Assembly (NCBI GenBank): GCA_000611775.1
Contig: KK106982.1
Location: forward strand, 1,364,001 to 1,428,000
Direction: 5' to 3'
DNA: 64,000 nucleotides
DNA from: Umbilicaria muhlenbergii
Lineage: Eukaryota; Ascomycota; Lecanoromycetes; Umbilicariales; Umbilicariaceae
The translations under genes and the position numbers were made by a program. Under the pieces are notes generated by a model. It was not told the DNA's origin. It made no database searches and worked only from the letters and a program-made list of their open reading frames with translations. Shown in pieces: positions 44,966-55,168 of this stretch (position 1 is the stretch's first letter; the number at the start of each line of letters is the position of its first letter).

Positions 44966-46087
44966 CTACCATTTCTCAATATACGGCCGCAGGTCCAACT
45001 CGTGCGTCATGGTCGTCCGCGGCTGCGTGTGCAGGTGCCAATACGCGTCCGCGATCTAGAAATCCCCGCAATTCATCGGTCAGTTAGCAATGCTTTTTAT
45101 TTTCCCCATATTCATCAATTTCAATTTCCCTCCCCTTTCGCCCCCTCTCCTCCCCTCCCCCTCCGGGTGGACCCCCAAAATGGAAAACTCAGATAACAAA
45201 AAAACCCCCAACTCACCGCGTCGGGGTTCAACTTCCCATCCACGCCCTCAACCTTGTACTCCTGCGTCCGCGGTATATCAATCACCCCGTCGATGATCGC
45301 GTGCGCCACATGCACGCCCTGGGGGCCGAACTCGCGCGCTAGAGATTGGGCGAGGGCGCGCATGGCGAATTTGCCGGTCGCGAAGGAGGAGCAGAGGGCG
45401 GAGCCTTTGAGGGAGGCGGTGGCGCCGGTGAAGATTAGGGTCGGCGGGTGGGGGAGGGTGGTGGTGGAGCGGAGGAGGAGGGGGAGGAGGGAGTGCGAGA
45501 AGAGGAATGCGCCGCGTCTGTGGGGGGGAGAGGAGGGAGGTTAGTTGGGAGGGATAATAGTATGGGAGGGAGGATGGGAAGGGGAGGAAAAGTAGGGGAG
45601 AAGAGAAAGTTAGGGCAAGAAGAAGGGGAGGGGAATGATGAACGGTAAAGTCAAACTTGGGATTCGAATCGTGATGGCGATTGTAACAGGACCGAGATCA
45701 AACCCACCCATTCGCCTCCCACCCGCTCTCAAACTCCCCCAACCCCATCTCCAAAAACCCCTTCCGCACAAACCTCCCCCCCACATTAAACACCCCCGCC
45801 GCCACCTCCACCTCCCCCCCAAACGCTCTCTCGATCTCCTTAAACGCCCCCTCCACGCTCCCCGCGTCCGACACGTCCGCGCTGATCCCGACTGCTTTTG
45901 CCGGGCCGCTCGCGTTGCTGTTGATCTCGGCGACCAGGGAGGTGTAGTTGGAGGCGTTGCGCGCGAGCAGCACGACGGGGTAGGCGAGGGCGAATTTGCG
46001 GGCGATGGCGGAGCCGGTGCCGGGGCCGACGCCGGCGATGATGGCGATGGCGGGGCGGGGGGGGGAGGAGGGCGTGCTGGAGGTCAT
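44966..46087 (-). CDS. Short-chain dehydrogenase/reductase family protein lacking the catalytic Tyr
   Basis: Three exons (46087..45708, 45517..45217, 45055..44966) give 256 residues. The nucleotide-binding motif AGVGPGTGSAIARKFA follows the start, then VLLARNASNY and SADVSDAGSVEGAF. The usual YxxxK reads SSFATGKFAMRAL, so Phe replaces the catalytic Tyr while the Lys is kept. The downstream signature AREFGPQGVHVAHAIIDG and the Trp-rich end (IADAYWHLHTQPRT) are typical of a fungal SDR subgroup I have seen annotated only generically. An in-frame ATG at 46165 would add 26 residues (MPLPSRLLPRSSHFTRLHAL), basic and Ser/Leu-rich like a mitochondrial presequence; which start is used is open. Intron 1 (190 nt) and intron 2 (161 nt) are long and purine-poor on the coding strand. 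Confidence 0.87.
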
Positions 46088-46836
46088 GGTGCGGAGGTGG
46101 GCGGTTAGGGCGTGCAGGCGGGTGAAATGGGAGGATCTGGGTAGGAGGCGGGAGGGGAGGGGCATCTATGGGGAAGGGGAAAGGGAGAGGGAGAACTGGG
46201 GGGGTTATGAGGAGGGTGGTGGATGGAGGGAGTTGACGAAAGAGGAGGTGATGCGGGATGATGATTATTAATGTCGGGGTTCCGGGCATCGCGGGGATCG
46301 GGTCTTATCGATAAGGGAGGGCGGCTCGGGGGGTTGGGTCAGCGGCTGGGACAGGTCTCGGGTTTGGGGTGCATCTACCTCGTATATTCCAGACGGACTT
46401 GTTCTTCTTCTCTCTCTCAAATCTTTTTGCTACTTCTTGTCCTTCTGCATCCTCATTCAGTACTTGCTTAGTTGTTTTCTATTTTCTATTTTCATTTTTA
46501 GAACGAGGTTTATAGTAATATCAAAACATCATCATATCTCAGATATGTTGTAGTCCTTTGCTGTACAACTGCTAAGGCTTACTCAAGTCAAAGTTCTCAC
46601 CTTAATAGTAGCAAGATTGAGGGAAAGTAAATCCCCTTGAAGACTTAGTGCTCCTGTGATATGAACCATTGAGTGAGAAGTGACTTCTTTATATTGTGCT
46701 TTTTTTATGACAGCAACTATCCGTCTGCTCAACTGGATACATGTAGTCAAAGCGGGATGAATACTGTGCTTGCATTCACTTCTTATAAGGTCTCAACGTC
46801 CACTTTGAGTCTAGCAGATATACTTCATTCATCTGC
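46088..46836. other. Intergenic region
   Basis: Contains the SDR promoter or, if the upstream start is used, its 5' coding extension to 46165. The stretch 46400-46700 is AT-rich; no gene seen. Confidence 0.55.
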
Positions 46837-48154
46837 TCAAACGTCCTCAAACCACACATGCGCCAATACCTCATTCGCTGTGCGCCTCTTTGCTGGATCA
46901 AAGTTCGTCAAACCACCAATAAGATCTTTAAAGTCCGCGTCAACGTTCTTCCACAGAGAGAACGGCTTACGCGGGTTAGTCTTGTTGAAGCCGTCCCGGA
47001 TAACTTCGAAGACCTCGCACCAAGGACTGTCGCCAAGGCGCTGCAAGAGCCCATTCAGTCCCTCCATGTCTGCAAAATAAGAGATCTGCCGCTCCAGGAC
47101 GACAGATAATGGCTCCTCACCTTCGGCGAGCTCGTTCTCGTCGACAGCGCAGATGACTCGACCAAGCACGGCGTAAATGCACTGCACGACATGACTAGTG
47201 AGTAGCTACTCTAAGACTCGACGGGTTGTAGTGGGCTTGGCGGCTCACAACGACGCCGAAAGAGAATATATTGGAGGGCTTGTTGAGGGGGCCCTGCGCA
47301 TGCGCTTCCGGACTGCGCCACATCCAGTTGCCCACCTGTTTACCAATGATGTCGCATCCAGGAGGCACATATGCAGCGTCTTCCAGATCGGTGAGTTGGA
47401 CCTGCTTGATAACCATTCCGTGAGAGTCCTCCTCCCGCTCGATCAGGATAGTGTTCGCTTTGACATCTGCAACGCATCAGCCACCGCTGAGGGAACTCAC
47501 GTGCAAAAGAGGCCTATTTTACCGGTGTGGACAATGTTCTGATCGTGTAGCGCCGCAAGTCCAAGCAATGTGTCTTTGAGAATTCGCTTCGTGTGCGCGA
47601 TCGGCAAATCCTTCTGGGCCAGGCTCAGGAGATCGTCGGTGCAGTATTTGTAGACAAACATGAACTGCTCTGGGACTGTGTCGTGCAGCAGGCGAAGATA
47701 GGGACAGCCGCGCAGGCCGCGGTACATGTCCTGGAAGCACTCGAAGTCAGGCTGGGAGACATCCTTCAGTATAAACCTTTGATTTCCGGCGCTGGGTCGC
47801 TGGAAGTCAGCAAATTAGATGGTGTTGGCAGTTGAGCTTTAGGAGTACGTAAGTGGCAAGAAAGACGCGGCGCGGCGGATCTCCTTTCTCCTGGAGAACT
47901 CGCTGGACCAGATAACGACGGCCAGACTGGCCGACTGGCTCCGCGGTCGTACACGCCACCTTTTGTATTTTGTGCTGGGCGAGGTCTGCTGGCGGTGGTG
48001 GCATTGTGCGGGCATGACGACGAAGTTGGATACTGGCAGGGGAGGCGGTGGAAGAAGGCGTTGGCAAACCAAGGGTTGGGCGTCGAGCTGCGCCCAAGCA
48101 CGTTCTGCACGAGCGAAGCTTCAGAAACGACAAGGAGCGAGATGGAGAAAACAT
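46837..48154 (-). CDS. Fungal protein kinase-like protein
   Basis: Four exons (48154..47849, 47799..47523, 47466..47249, 47181..46837) give 381 residues. The N-terminus (MFSPSRSLSFLKLRSCRTC) is basic and Ser/Arg-rich, like a mitochondrial presequence. A kinase fold follows: FILKDV (VAIK-like Lys), MFVYKYCTDDLLSLAQKDL, LGLAALHDQNIVHTDVKANT (catalytic loop HTDVKAN instead of HRDxKxxN), TDLEDAAYVPPG in place of DFG, NWMWRSPEAH for the APE region, SNIFSFGVV, and FDPAKRRTANEVLAHVWF near the end. A recognisable Gly-rich loop is missing. I know this family as a widespread, uncharacterised ascomycete kinase group. All introns (49-68 nt) give clean joins, so the gene looks intact. Confidence 0.85.
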
Positions 48155-49295
48155 TCTTTTTGTAACTTTGACTGTACAATCAAATAGAGCGGCCATTATA
48201 TAGTCTATAAGAATTATAACGTTTATAAGAAATTGTGGTTAATTCAATGTGACTGTTGTCACTCAGACTTGAGATTTTGACACATGAAGCGTTTTCTAAT
48301 GAGTGTGTATACAGCCAAATGAACAGGCTAAGTTGGTGTCGTGGTTTATTTTGAGTATCCAGTCGAGGAGTTAAAGAGAGATTGACGTAGGGGCAATGAT
48401 ATTATTATGAGTCCAACCAGGAGAGCTTGGCCTCTATGTTGCGACTGAATTATTACTGGGTAGGAGTAATCAGTGGCCGAACCTGTAGATTAGGCGAAGA
48501 ACCGGTGTAGTTGTTTGTTACCCAAGAGCCAGGCACGCCAGGCTCGCCACCACGAGGTTTAGAGGATGAGCATGTCAACTTTTCGCTCGCTGCTCTACAC
48601 AATGTCATGGCTATATTTACCGTACCATATGGGATCTTGTACTGCGGATTAGATACAGTAGATAGGCTGAGTGCGTCCGTGGCGCTGACCGGTGAAACCT
48701 GAAGTCGATGCTCGTAGGTGGCTCAAAGGACTGCCGAGCGTGTGCGATGACGTCGGTCCTCGTCAGGATTCGAGCCCTTGCACAAAGATAGGCAAGGCTT
48801 TTTCTTTTGTACTTAGGGCTGACAACTGTCCTGGACTCTGCGAAGGGATTTGGAATGATTCTTGTTACACCGCTTGCAGCCCGCTCGTTCTCATCGGCAG
48901 GACACTGTTTTGGGGAAGTTTGGCGCAGACGATAGGTGTAGCATTCGGCCGCCTTGAGGCAAGGGAATCCTGACTCGGTAGCCTCGATATTGGCAACGGC
49001 TATCACCTTCACAGGCATGAATGGAGATCGAAAGGATTGGAGGCATCACGTGCATGACACGGGACCAGTGTTATGTAACAACTCGAGAATGGTCCCCCCC
49101 CACACAATGATCCAGGAGCCAGGAAGGCGATGAACGAGTCAAGATCAGGCGCGTTTTGATAAGCATAAAGGCTTAACTTCCCGTGTGTCAGTCTTTAGGC
49201 GAGGCTCGCCGTTCCGCGAGGCTCTAGCACTGAGGAGGGGAGGGGTGCCTCATTGAGAGCCTCGGTGGTGTGCCGATTGAGGGCCAGGACCAGGG

Positions 49296-49655
49296 CTATT
49301 GCGATGTTTGTTGCTTGTCTTCCACGAAGGATCGTTTTCCCACGAAGGATCGTTCGCCACCCGTCGCACAAAGTACGTTAAGGGCGTAGGCACTACAAAC
49401 AAAGATTGGGTCGGATATTCCGCAGACGAACCCCTCTCCGAAGTGGTGACAGCTACATTGTGCGATGGTAAACTCTGGTAAAAGAAAGAGTGGCTCATCT
49501 TCACCTCGTACGCGAAATGTCCTCGGCTGCTGCTCATGCTGTACAATTCTGATTCCTTCGGCACAGAGCGCTTCGGTAATGAAGCCATAAGGTAGGACGA
49601 TGTAGCAGTACCCCTCCCCGGAGCCTGTGCCATCATCCGCAGAAGGTAGATCCAT
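49296..49655 (-). CDS. Unclassified small open frame, possibly an exon or gene remnant
   Basis: A 119-codon frame starting MDLPSADDGTGSGEGYCYI and containing YGFITEALCAEGIRIV and RVRGEDEPLFLLPEF. The text looks more protein-like than most random frames here. It remains open upstream for a few codons (PHWVTF) back to a TAG that could be a splice acceptor. The C-terminal part includes a 6-residue tandem duplication (RSFVGK). No family is recognised and no upstream exon could be joined. Confidence 0.22.
   Translation of the reverse strand: MDLPSADDGTGSGEGYCYIVLPYGFITEALCAEGIRIVQHEQQPRTFRVRGEDEPLFLLPEFTIAQCSCHHFGEGFVCGISDPIFVCSAYALNVLCATGGERSFVGKRSFVEDKQQTSQ
49323..49354. repeat. Short direct repeat, 18-bp period
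   Basis: Two copies of cacgaaggatcgtt, starting at 49323 and 49341. They keep frame in the weak minus-strand open frame. Confidence 0.9.
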
Positions 49656-50703
49656 GAATGTCACCCAGTGCGGCTACCGGTGCAACGCGCCAACGCTTTC
49701 TCTTCATTGAGGCGGCCTGAGGGGTGGACGCTGTCCCGCTTCCCCTTTCCCCCGCAAGGAGTGCCTTAGTTCCGATTGCCTAAGTGCAACTCCTACGCGG
49801 TGAAGGCCCCTGAAGGCTGAGGCCCATTGAAACCACCTCGGTCTTCGGCAAGGCACCGCGGGTAAGCGCCAGGCACCATCTGTTCAACTGCCCCGTTGGA
49901 CCATGGCCGGAGAAATACCGCATCGAGCGTCAGGTACGAGGCCAGGCACAATCAAAGCGACATATCACGGAGCATCAGGCTTTATAAATAGACTCATGGT
50001 CATTGTGGACGCGGTCACGGAGTATCCGACTCTTTCGGAAATCCAGATGCGAAAGGCGATGCAGCACGCCGGCAACCCCTCCACTTCTTCTCCTGTGTCG
50101 CATGCTTCGATCATTCGATTTCGTTTTCCATGCAGATCCTTGACCGCACCTGTCGCCGCCGCTGCAGAGAGTTAAGGCATCATCCGTACCGTGGTCCAGC
50201 TGATTCGCCGTCGCAATCGCCTCCGCGACCACAAACCAATGAAAGAGCAGCAACGACACCAGGGGTCTCCATGGGCTCGAACTCACGGAGTGGCCACACC
50301 CACTTGATCTTTTGGCTAAGGAGGGGATGGTCCAATTAGCGAGGCACCCCAAGGGCGACCTAGGCTTTCTCATGAATCTCGTCCCATGCTTGATCGTTAT
50401 CGCTTGCACACCAACCTGTGTATCTTGCCCGCACCAAATTCCCAGTGTTACAGCGCCAGCTGCTATCAATTCGACTGCATGATGCACCACACGGCCGTTG
50501 CGGTCCCCTGGATAGAACGGTGCCTCCGTCATGTTGCCTTGGCTTGCATGTGGTCTGGACATCTTCTTTCCGTCCGTTCATACCCTGCTCAGACATCACT
50601 CTTATAACTTATAAATAACGATGCGCCTCTTACTCACATATCCGATGTCAGCGTTATCCTTCGTCTAAGCATCATCCTCTGACCTCGATATATTGCGTTG
50701 TTA

Positions 50704-53436
50704 ATGAAGGAAACTTTGAGCAGGCCCGAGCTTCAAGTTCTCAAACTGGCCAGTGACAACAAGAAGCCAATGACACAGTCGATTTCGGAGCACCCCGAAC
50801 CAGCCATGGAGGTAAATGGGCCACAGGCCACCGAACCTACTTTTTCCTCTACGAACCAACCTAGTTCACCGCGAAAACGGCGGAGGAAAGCACCTGCGAC
50901 AGGAGCAGCGGCCGATTGCTTTGCGTGCCAAGATCGCCACACGAAATGTGATCGCAGACGACCTTATTGTACACAGTGTTTGGATCAAGGCAAGGACTGC
51001 TCAGGTTATAAGACCACCTTAACGTGGGGAATGGGGGTGGCTAGTCGGGGCAAACTACGAGGACTGGCACTCCCCATCGCAAAGTCAAGAAAAGTGGACC
51101 AAGAGGTGGAAAACAAGGGAGAGAAGAAGCAAAGCAAAGAGATCAAGAAGGAATCCACCACCCGTCATGAATCGCAGGCCTTCTCCTCGACCCCTGATGC
51201 ATCAGCACCAAGTAATCAGCCTGTATCAGCTCCAAAAGAAACGCTAGGCAATACTTCAAATGTGGCATACGGTTTCGTCAACATGGATACTTCTTCATCT
51301 ACTGATTCCCCCATGATGCCGCCTCCGAACTTTGGCTGGCGTGTTTCTATGCCGCAGGGTCAGATGCAATATCCACAGCCCCTTCGGCGCTCAAGCCCTA
51401 AGCGACGCCTGCGCCGTCCTTCACTACAACCGCTTCACGTACCAGCACCGCATATGTTCGTGGACATGGTGATGCCATTGTCTGCGAGCGCCATGGGCTC
51501 TTATGAAGAATCTCAATTCAGTTCATCGTTGGATTATTCACCTATGGCTACGGCATTTCAGCCCTATACCGCGCCTTTGCCGATAAACAAGGAATTCTAC
51601 TCGCATGAGTTGGCAACGCCCAGCGAAAGCAGCTTCTTTGGTAGTCACGAAAGCCAGCCTTGGCCGCAGGGAAGCATGAGCTCCAGCCTAAGCTCGGAAA
51701 GCAGTGGTGACTTTCAGGAAGAGGATGGCTTCTTCGCAGATCCGGTCATAGCGGGCACTTTAGATGGTATCCTATCTCACCCCTCAATGCCGGACAGCCA
51801 CGATCCCAATGCAGATGCTGGCGAGTCAGTCCCAATGGAAGGTACGAAATATACACGTGATGAAGCCGCGCCATTGCAGCTCGTTTCTAGCGATGTAGCG
51901 CCTCAACCATCGTTGGCGATAACGCAACCGCTCCCGTCACCGCCAATCGGGACTACGCCTGGTCTGCAATTCCTGATCAATTATTATGACAAGGTCATCT
52001 CTCCAGTTATAGTTGCTTTTGATGGTCCCACAAATCCATATCGCTCCCATATACTTCGCTTAGCAGTCGAGAGCGAGACATTGCAGCACGCAATAGCAGC
52101 GCTGTCTGCAAGTAACCTAAGAATGAGAAGGGGCCATGGTCCATCTGGATCAGCGCGCAGCAGGAAACTATCTCTGCAGGACTCAAACGCCGATTCCTCA
52201 TACGAGGACGCGGTGCGAAAATCTTCCATTGCTCATAGTATGATGGAGGACCACCCGACCCGCCGGGACAGTGCCAGCTCTACTGGTGAGCCATCGCAAG
52301 AAGAACTCCATCATAAAGGTGCATCGATCAGATTACTGAACGCCCAGCTTGCCGATTCGTCGCGAAGGAGCGATGATTCTATACTGGCAACGCTACTTAT
52401 ACTGTGTCTGTACCACATCTGCGACACCGGAGTGGCCAAGTTCAAGACGCAGTTTGCCGGCGTAAAGAAGCTGCTCGCGCTACGAAGCAACACGATTGGC
52501 CAAGACACGAAAGAAACCAACTGGGTAGCCACCATGTTCACATGGTTTGACGCCATGACTGCCACCGTCAACGACCGAGAAGGTCAAATGCACGGAGACC
52601 ATCTATCCGGCTCCGTCCTCGAAGGCGAAGAATGGGCTCTCGAAAACCTCGCCGGCTGCGACGGAAAGCTCTTCAAAATCATCGCCAAGCTCGGCCGCCT
52701 AAACCTCCTCAGCCAAGGCAAACCCGTCGTCGACCCCTCCGCTCCCCCCACCGCAAAGCCCCTCCCTCAACCCCAACCACCGTCCCCCAAACCGGCCCCC
52801 AAGATTCCGGACTACTACAGCATGAAACCTCCCCGCTTCGACGGCAACGGCTGGGGCCCCCTCCACGACGACGACGACCTCGTCCCCGAACCCACCGACC
52901 CGCGCACCCAATTCTGGGACGAATGGACCGCCATCCGCGCCGCGCTGCAGGCTTGGGAACTCGACGCCTCCATGCTCGCCCCGCTGTGCTCGGCCACGCT
53001 GCAAGTCCACCGCCGCGATCTGCTCAACATCTCGGAGAGTTTCCGCTACGCAGCACTATTGTACACGGAACGCTTGGCGTATCCGGCACTACCGAGCGGG
53101 CATCCGAATTTCCAGAATCTGGTTGCGCAGGCGCTGTATTATATAAGTAACGTTAAAGCGGATGTTTATTTGCTGTGGCCGCTTTTTATCACGGGGACGG
53201 AGTGTGTGGATGAGGTCCATCGGGAGATGATCAGGCAGAGGTGTTTGGATATTCAGCGGGATTCGGGGTTCTTTAATAATATTTCGGGGTTGCAGCTTTT
53301 GGAGAAGATTTGGAGGGATGATGGTGGGGGGAGCGAGGAGGGGGAGGAGGAGGATGAGAGGAGGCCGCTGGGGGGAGAGGGGTTTAAGTGGCGGAAGGCG
53401 ATGGAGAAGGTCGACGGTGAGTATATCGTTATCTAG
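50704..53436 (+). CDS. Zn(II)2Cys6 transcription factor with fungal-specific TF domain
   Basis: Nuclear regulator of unknown target. A single exon of 910 residues. The binuclear zinc cluster at about residues 75-103 reads CFACQDRHTKCDRRRPYCTQ followed by CLDQGKDC (C-x2-C-x6-C-x5-C-x2-C-x6-C). It is followed by a Lys/Glu-rich linker, a long Ser/Pro-rich disordered region, and from about residue 420 a helical fungal TF domain (PGLQFLINYYDKVISPVIVAFDGP, then LRLAVESETLQHAIAALSAS and ILCLYHICDTG). A Pro-rich loop interrupts it near residue 680. The protein ends KVDGEYIVI, an ending I have seen in related factors. The ATG at 50704 is the first in frame. Codon choice turns sharply C-rich at about 52640-53030 and then G-rich. 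Confidence 0.93.
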   Translation: MKETLSRPELQVLKLASDNKKPMTQSISEHPEPAMEVNGPQATEPTFSSTNQPSSPRKRRRKAPATGAAADCFACQDRHTKCDRRRPYCTQCLDQGKDCSGYKTTLTWGMGVASRGKLRGLALPIAKSRKVDQEVENKGEKKQSKEIKKESTTRHESQAFSSTPDASAPSNQPVSAPKETLGNTSNVAYGFVNMDTSSSTDSPMMPPPNFGWRVSMPQGQMQYPQPLRRSSPKRRLRRPSLQPLHVPAPHMFVDMVMPLSASAMGSYEESQFSSSLDYSPMATAFQPYTAPLPINKEFYSHELATPSESSFFGSHESQPWPQGSMSSSLSSESSGDFQEEDGFFADPVIAGTLDGILSHPSMPDSHDPNADAGESVPMEGTKYTRDEAAPLQLVSSDVAPQPSLAITQPLPSPPIGTTPGLQFLINYYDKVISPVIVAFDGPTNPYRSHILRLAVESETLQHAIAALSASNLRMRRGHGPSGSARSRKLSLQDSNADSSYEDAVRKSSIAHSMMEDHPTRRDSASSTGEPSQEELHHKGASIRLLNAQLADSSRRSDDSILATLLILCLYHICDTGVAKFKTQFAGVKKLLALRSNTIGQDTKETNWVATMFTWFDAMTATVNDREGQMHGDHLSGSVLEGEEWALENLAGCDGKLFKIIAKLGRLNLLSQGKPVVDPSAPPTAKPLPQPQPPSPKPAPKIPDYYSMKPPRFDGNGWGPLHDDDDLVPEPTDPRTQFWDEWTAIRAALQAWELDASMLAPLCSATLQVHRRDLLNISESFRYAALLYTERLAYPALPSGHPNFQNLVAQALYYISNVKADVYLLWPLFITGTECVDEVHREMIRQRCLDIQRDSGFFNNISGLQLLEKIWRDDGGGSEEGEEEDERRPLGGEGFKWRKAMEKVDGEYIVI

Positions 53437-55168
53437 GTTGTCGGGAACACCTGGCGCGCGGGTGGGGTGGCTGGATGGAATACATGTGTACTTTAGGTAC
53501 TTGGGTGTGCGGACGGATTTTATGAGTACATTACGAGTATGGTGGACAAGGAGAACGAGGATTAGCAACATAGCTGGTAACGGTTACGTTACCTATTCAA
53601 ATCCTAGGGACGACGGGTGGTCATCATAGTAATGCAAGAATGCCTATGGAAATCCTGCACAGTAGTAGTCGGTCGGATTTCGATAACGAAGACAGGGAAC
53701 TTGAACGTGACGAATTACCCGAGCATGGAATCCCAGGGCTCTGAACCGCACATCTGATGACTTGGCTAAGTGGATGAAGAGTAAATTCTTTGTGTGCTTT
53801 ACGTAATCACAGGCATTTCGGAGCAGCATACAACAGCATAAATCATGTTTGCACAGACCAAAATATGTCACTGAAGGGGTAGGGCTAGGGCATCAATTCG
53901 GAGGTTTGCACTATGACGTGCTCGGGAGTTGATGACTAGCGGGTTTGAGTCAGGCGTGCGGGGAGTTATCAGAGTTTCATGGCGTTGATTGGCGACGTCT
54001 GTGTTGTGTGGCCGCTATCTCTGCGACCTTGACTTCTCACCGCCCTCGCATGCTTTCGACTCCGGTGCCGATTGGGCTGAGGACGAGGGTGGAGGGCTGA
54101 TCGGGTTTGATGTGTTGGTGTTGAACGACGAATACGTTTTTACGCCATCGGCAATGCGTGGGATAGTGATGCAGCACAATTGATGGTGACATTGATGATT
54201 GAGTATTCGGCACCGAATATTAATAACGGTCCAGTCAACGATGGTACTTGCTTCGGTTAGAATATAACAGGGGAAGCGGCACTTGGCGGGGCCTGGGAAT
54301 CCCTCGACCTGACAACGTACCAGTCTATCTGGACCTACCGCCTCCAACTTCCCCACCTTGAGCTGCGAGGTCAGCTTTGCGGCGTAGAATACCACACGGG
54401 TGAAAAGGCTTTGAGAACCTCGCTGCTAACCCAAGATTCGCACACGCAGCGCAGATAACAAGCATCTACCCGTGCAAGAAAATTGAGTCCGAGAAAAGCC
54501 CAGCCTGTGCTACCTCAGATGCATTTGTACGTAACGAAATCACGCACCGTCGCGATCCTTCGAGCTTAGATACATGCGGTAGGAGGGATCCTGGGCTCGG
54601 GGTCTGCCTTACCATCACTCCGATGTCCAACGTGTGTATCGCCTCTGCACCCGCATGACATCAGAGAGATAAGGAACAAATGCGTGTTATTCAGCACTGA
54701 TCGATTGTCCAATTGAGGCTCGAATCACGATCACTGCTGTTCACACTCTGACTCCCGGCCAGAGCAGCCATTCCTGCAAGTGCCTGCATTTGCGCCGCTT
54801 CTCTACCTCATGGCTCTGATTTGATTACGCCGGCCCCGCCATGGCGGGAGGGGCATGCTATTGATGTCTGCGTTTCTTCAATCTGTCTTTCCTGCCCGTA
54901 TTCTTTGCCAGGTCAGACGCTTGCCTTGCAGTGGTCTAGCTTTTGACTTTCGTTTTTTGACATGACTAAATATTACCGCTCTTCCCTCTTTGTACTTGGT
55001 CAATGGTATTCAGATTCCAATCTTTGGGCTGTTTGACCTCTGTCTGAATTGTGTCCGGCTACTGAACGACTGGAAAATCGCACAAGCGAAGGGATGGTGT
55101 TGGTGTAACGCTGAACCCAACTTCGTACCTTGTACCTACACTCAAAATATACAGAAGCTTTCGTCTCA
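53437..55168. other. Intergenic region, 1.7 kb
   Basis: Holds the TF 3' flank and the MATE promoter. A minus-strand frame of 126 codons (54015-54395) has no recognisable feature. Nothing else seen. Confidence 0.55.

Larger units (their letters stand above)
48155..50703. other. Gene-poor region upstream of the Zn(II)2Cys6 gene
   Basis: Starts with an AT-rich stretch (48180-48440). Apart from the weak open frame at 49296-49655 no gene is supported. The right end holds the promoter of the transcription factor gene. Confidence 0.5.

Noticed and set aside
50301-50330. cttttggctaag resembling the 5' part of U2 snRNA
   Set aside because: Only about 12 nt match; the preceding bases are in the inverted sense compared with U2, and no Sm site or downstream stems follow.
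53400-53520. GTGAGT near the end of the Zn(II)2Cys6 gene as a possible donor to a further exon
   Set aside because: Read-through gives the ending VDGEYIVI that I recognise from related factors; no convincing downstream exon was found.
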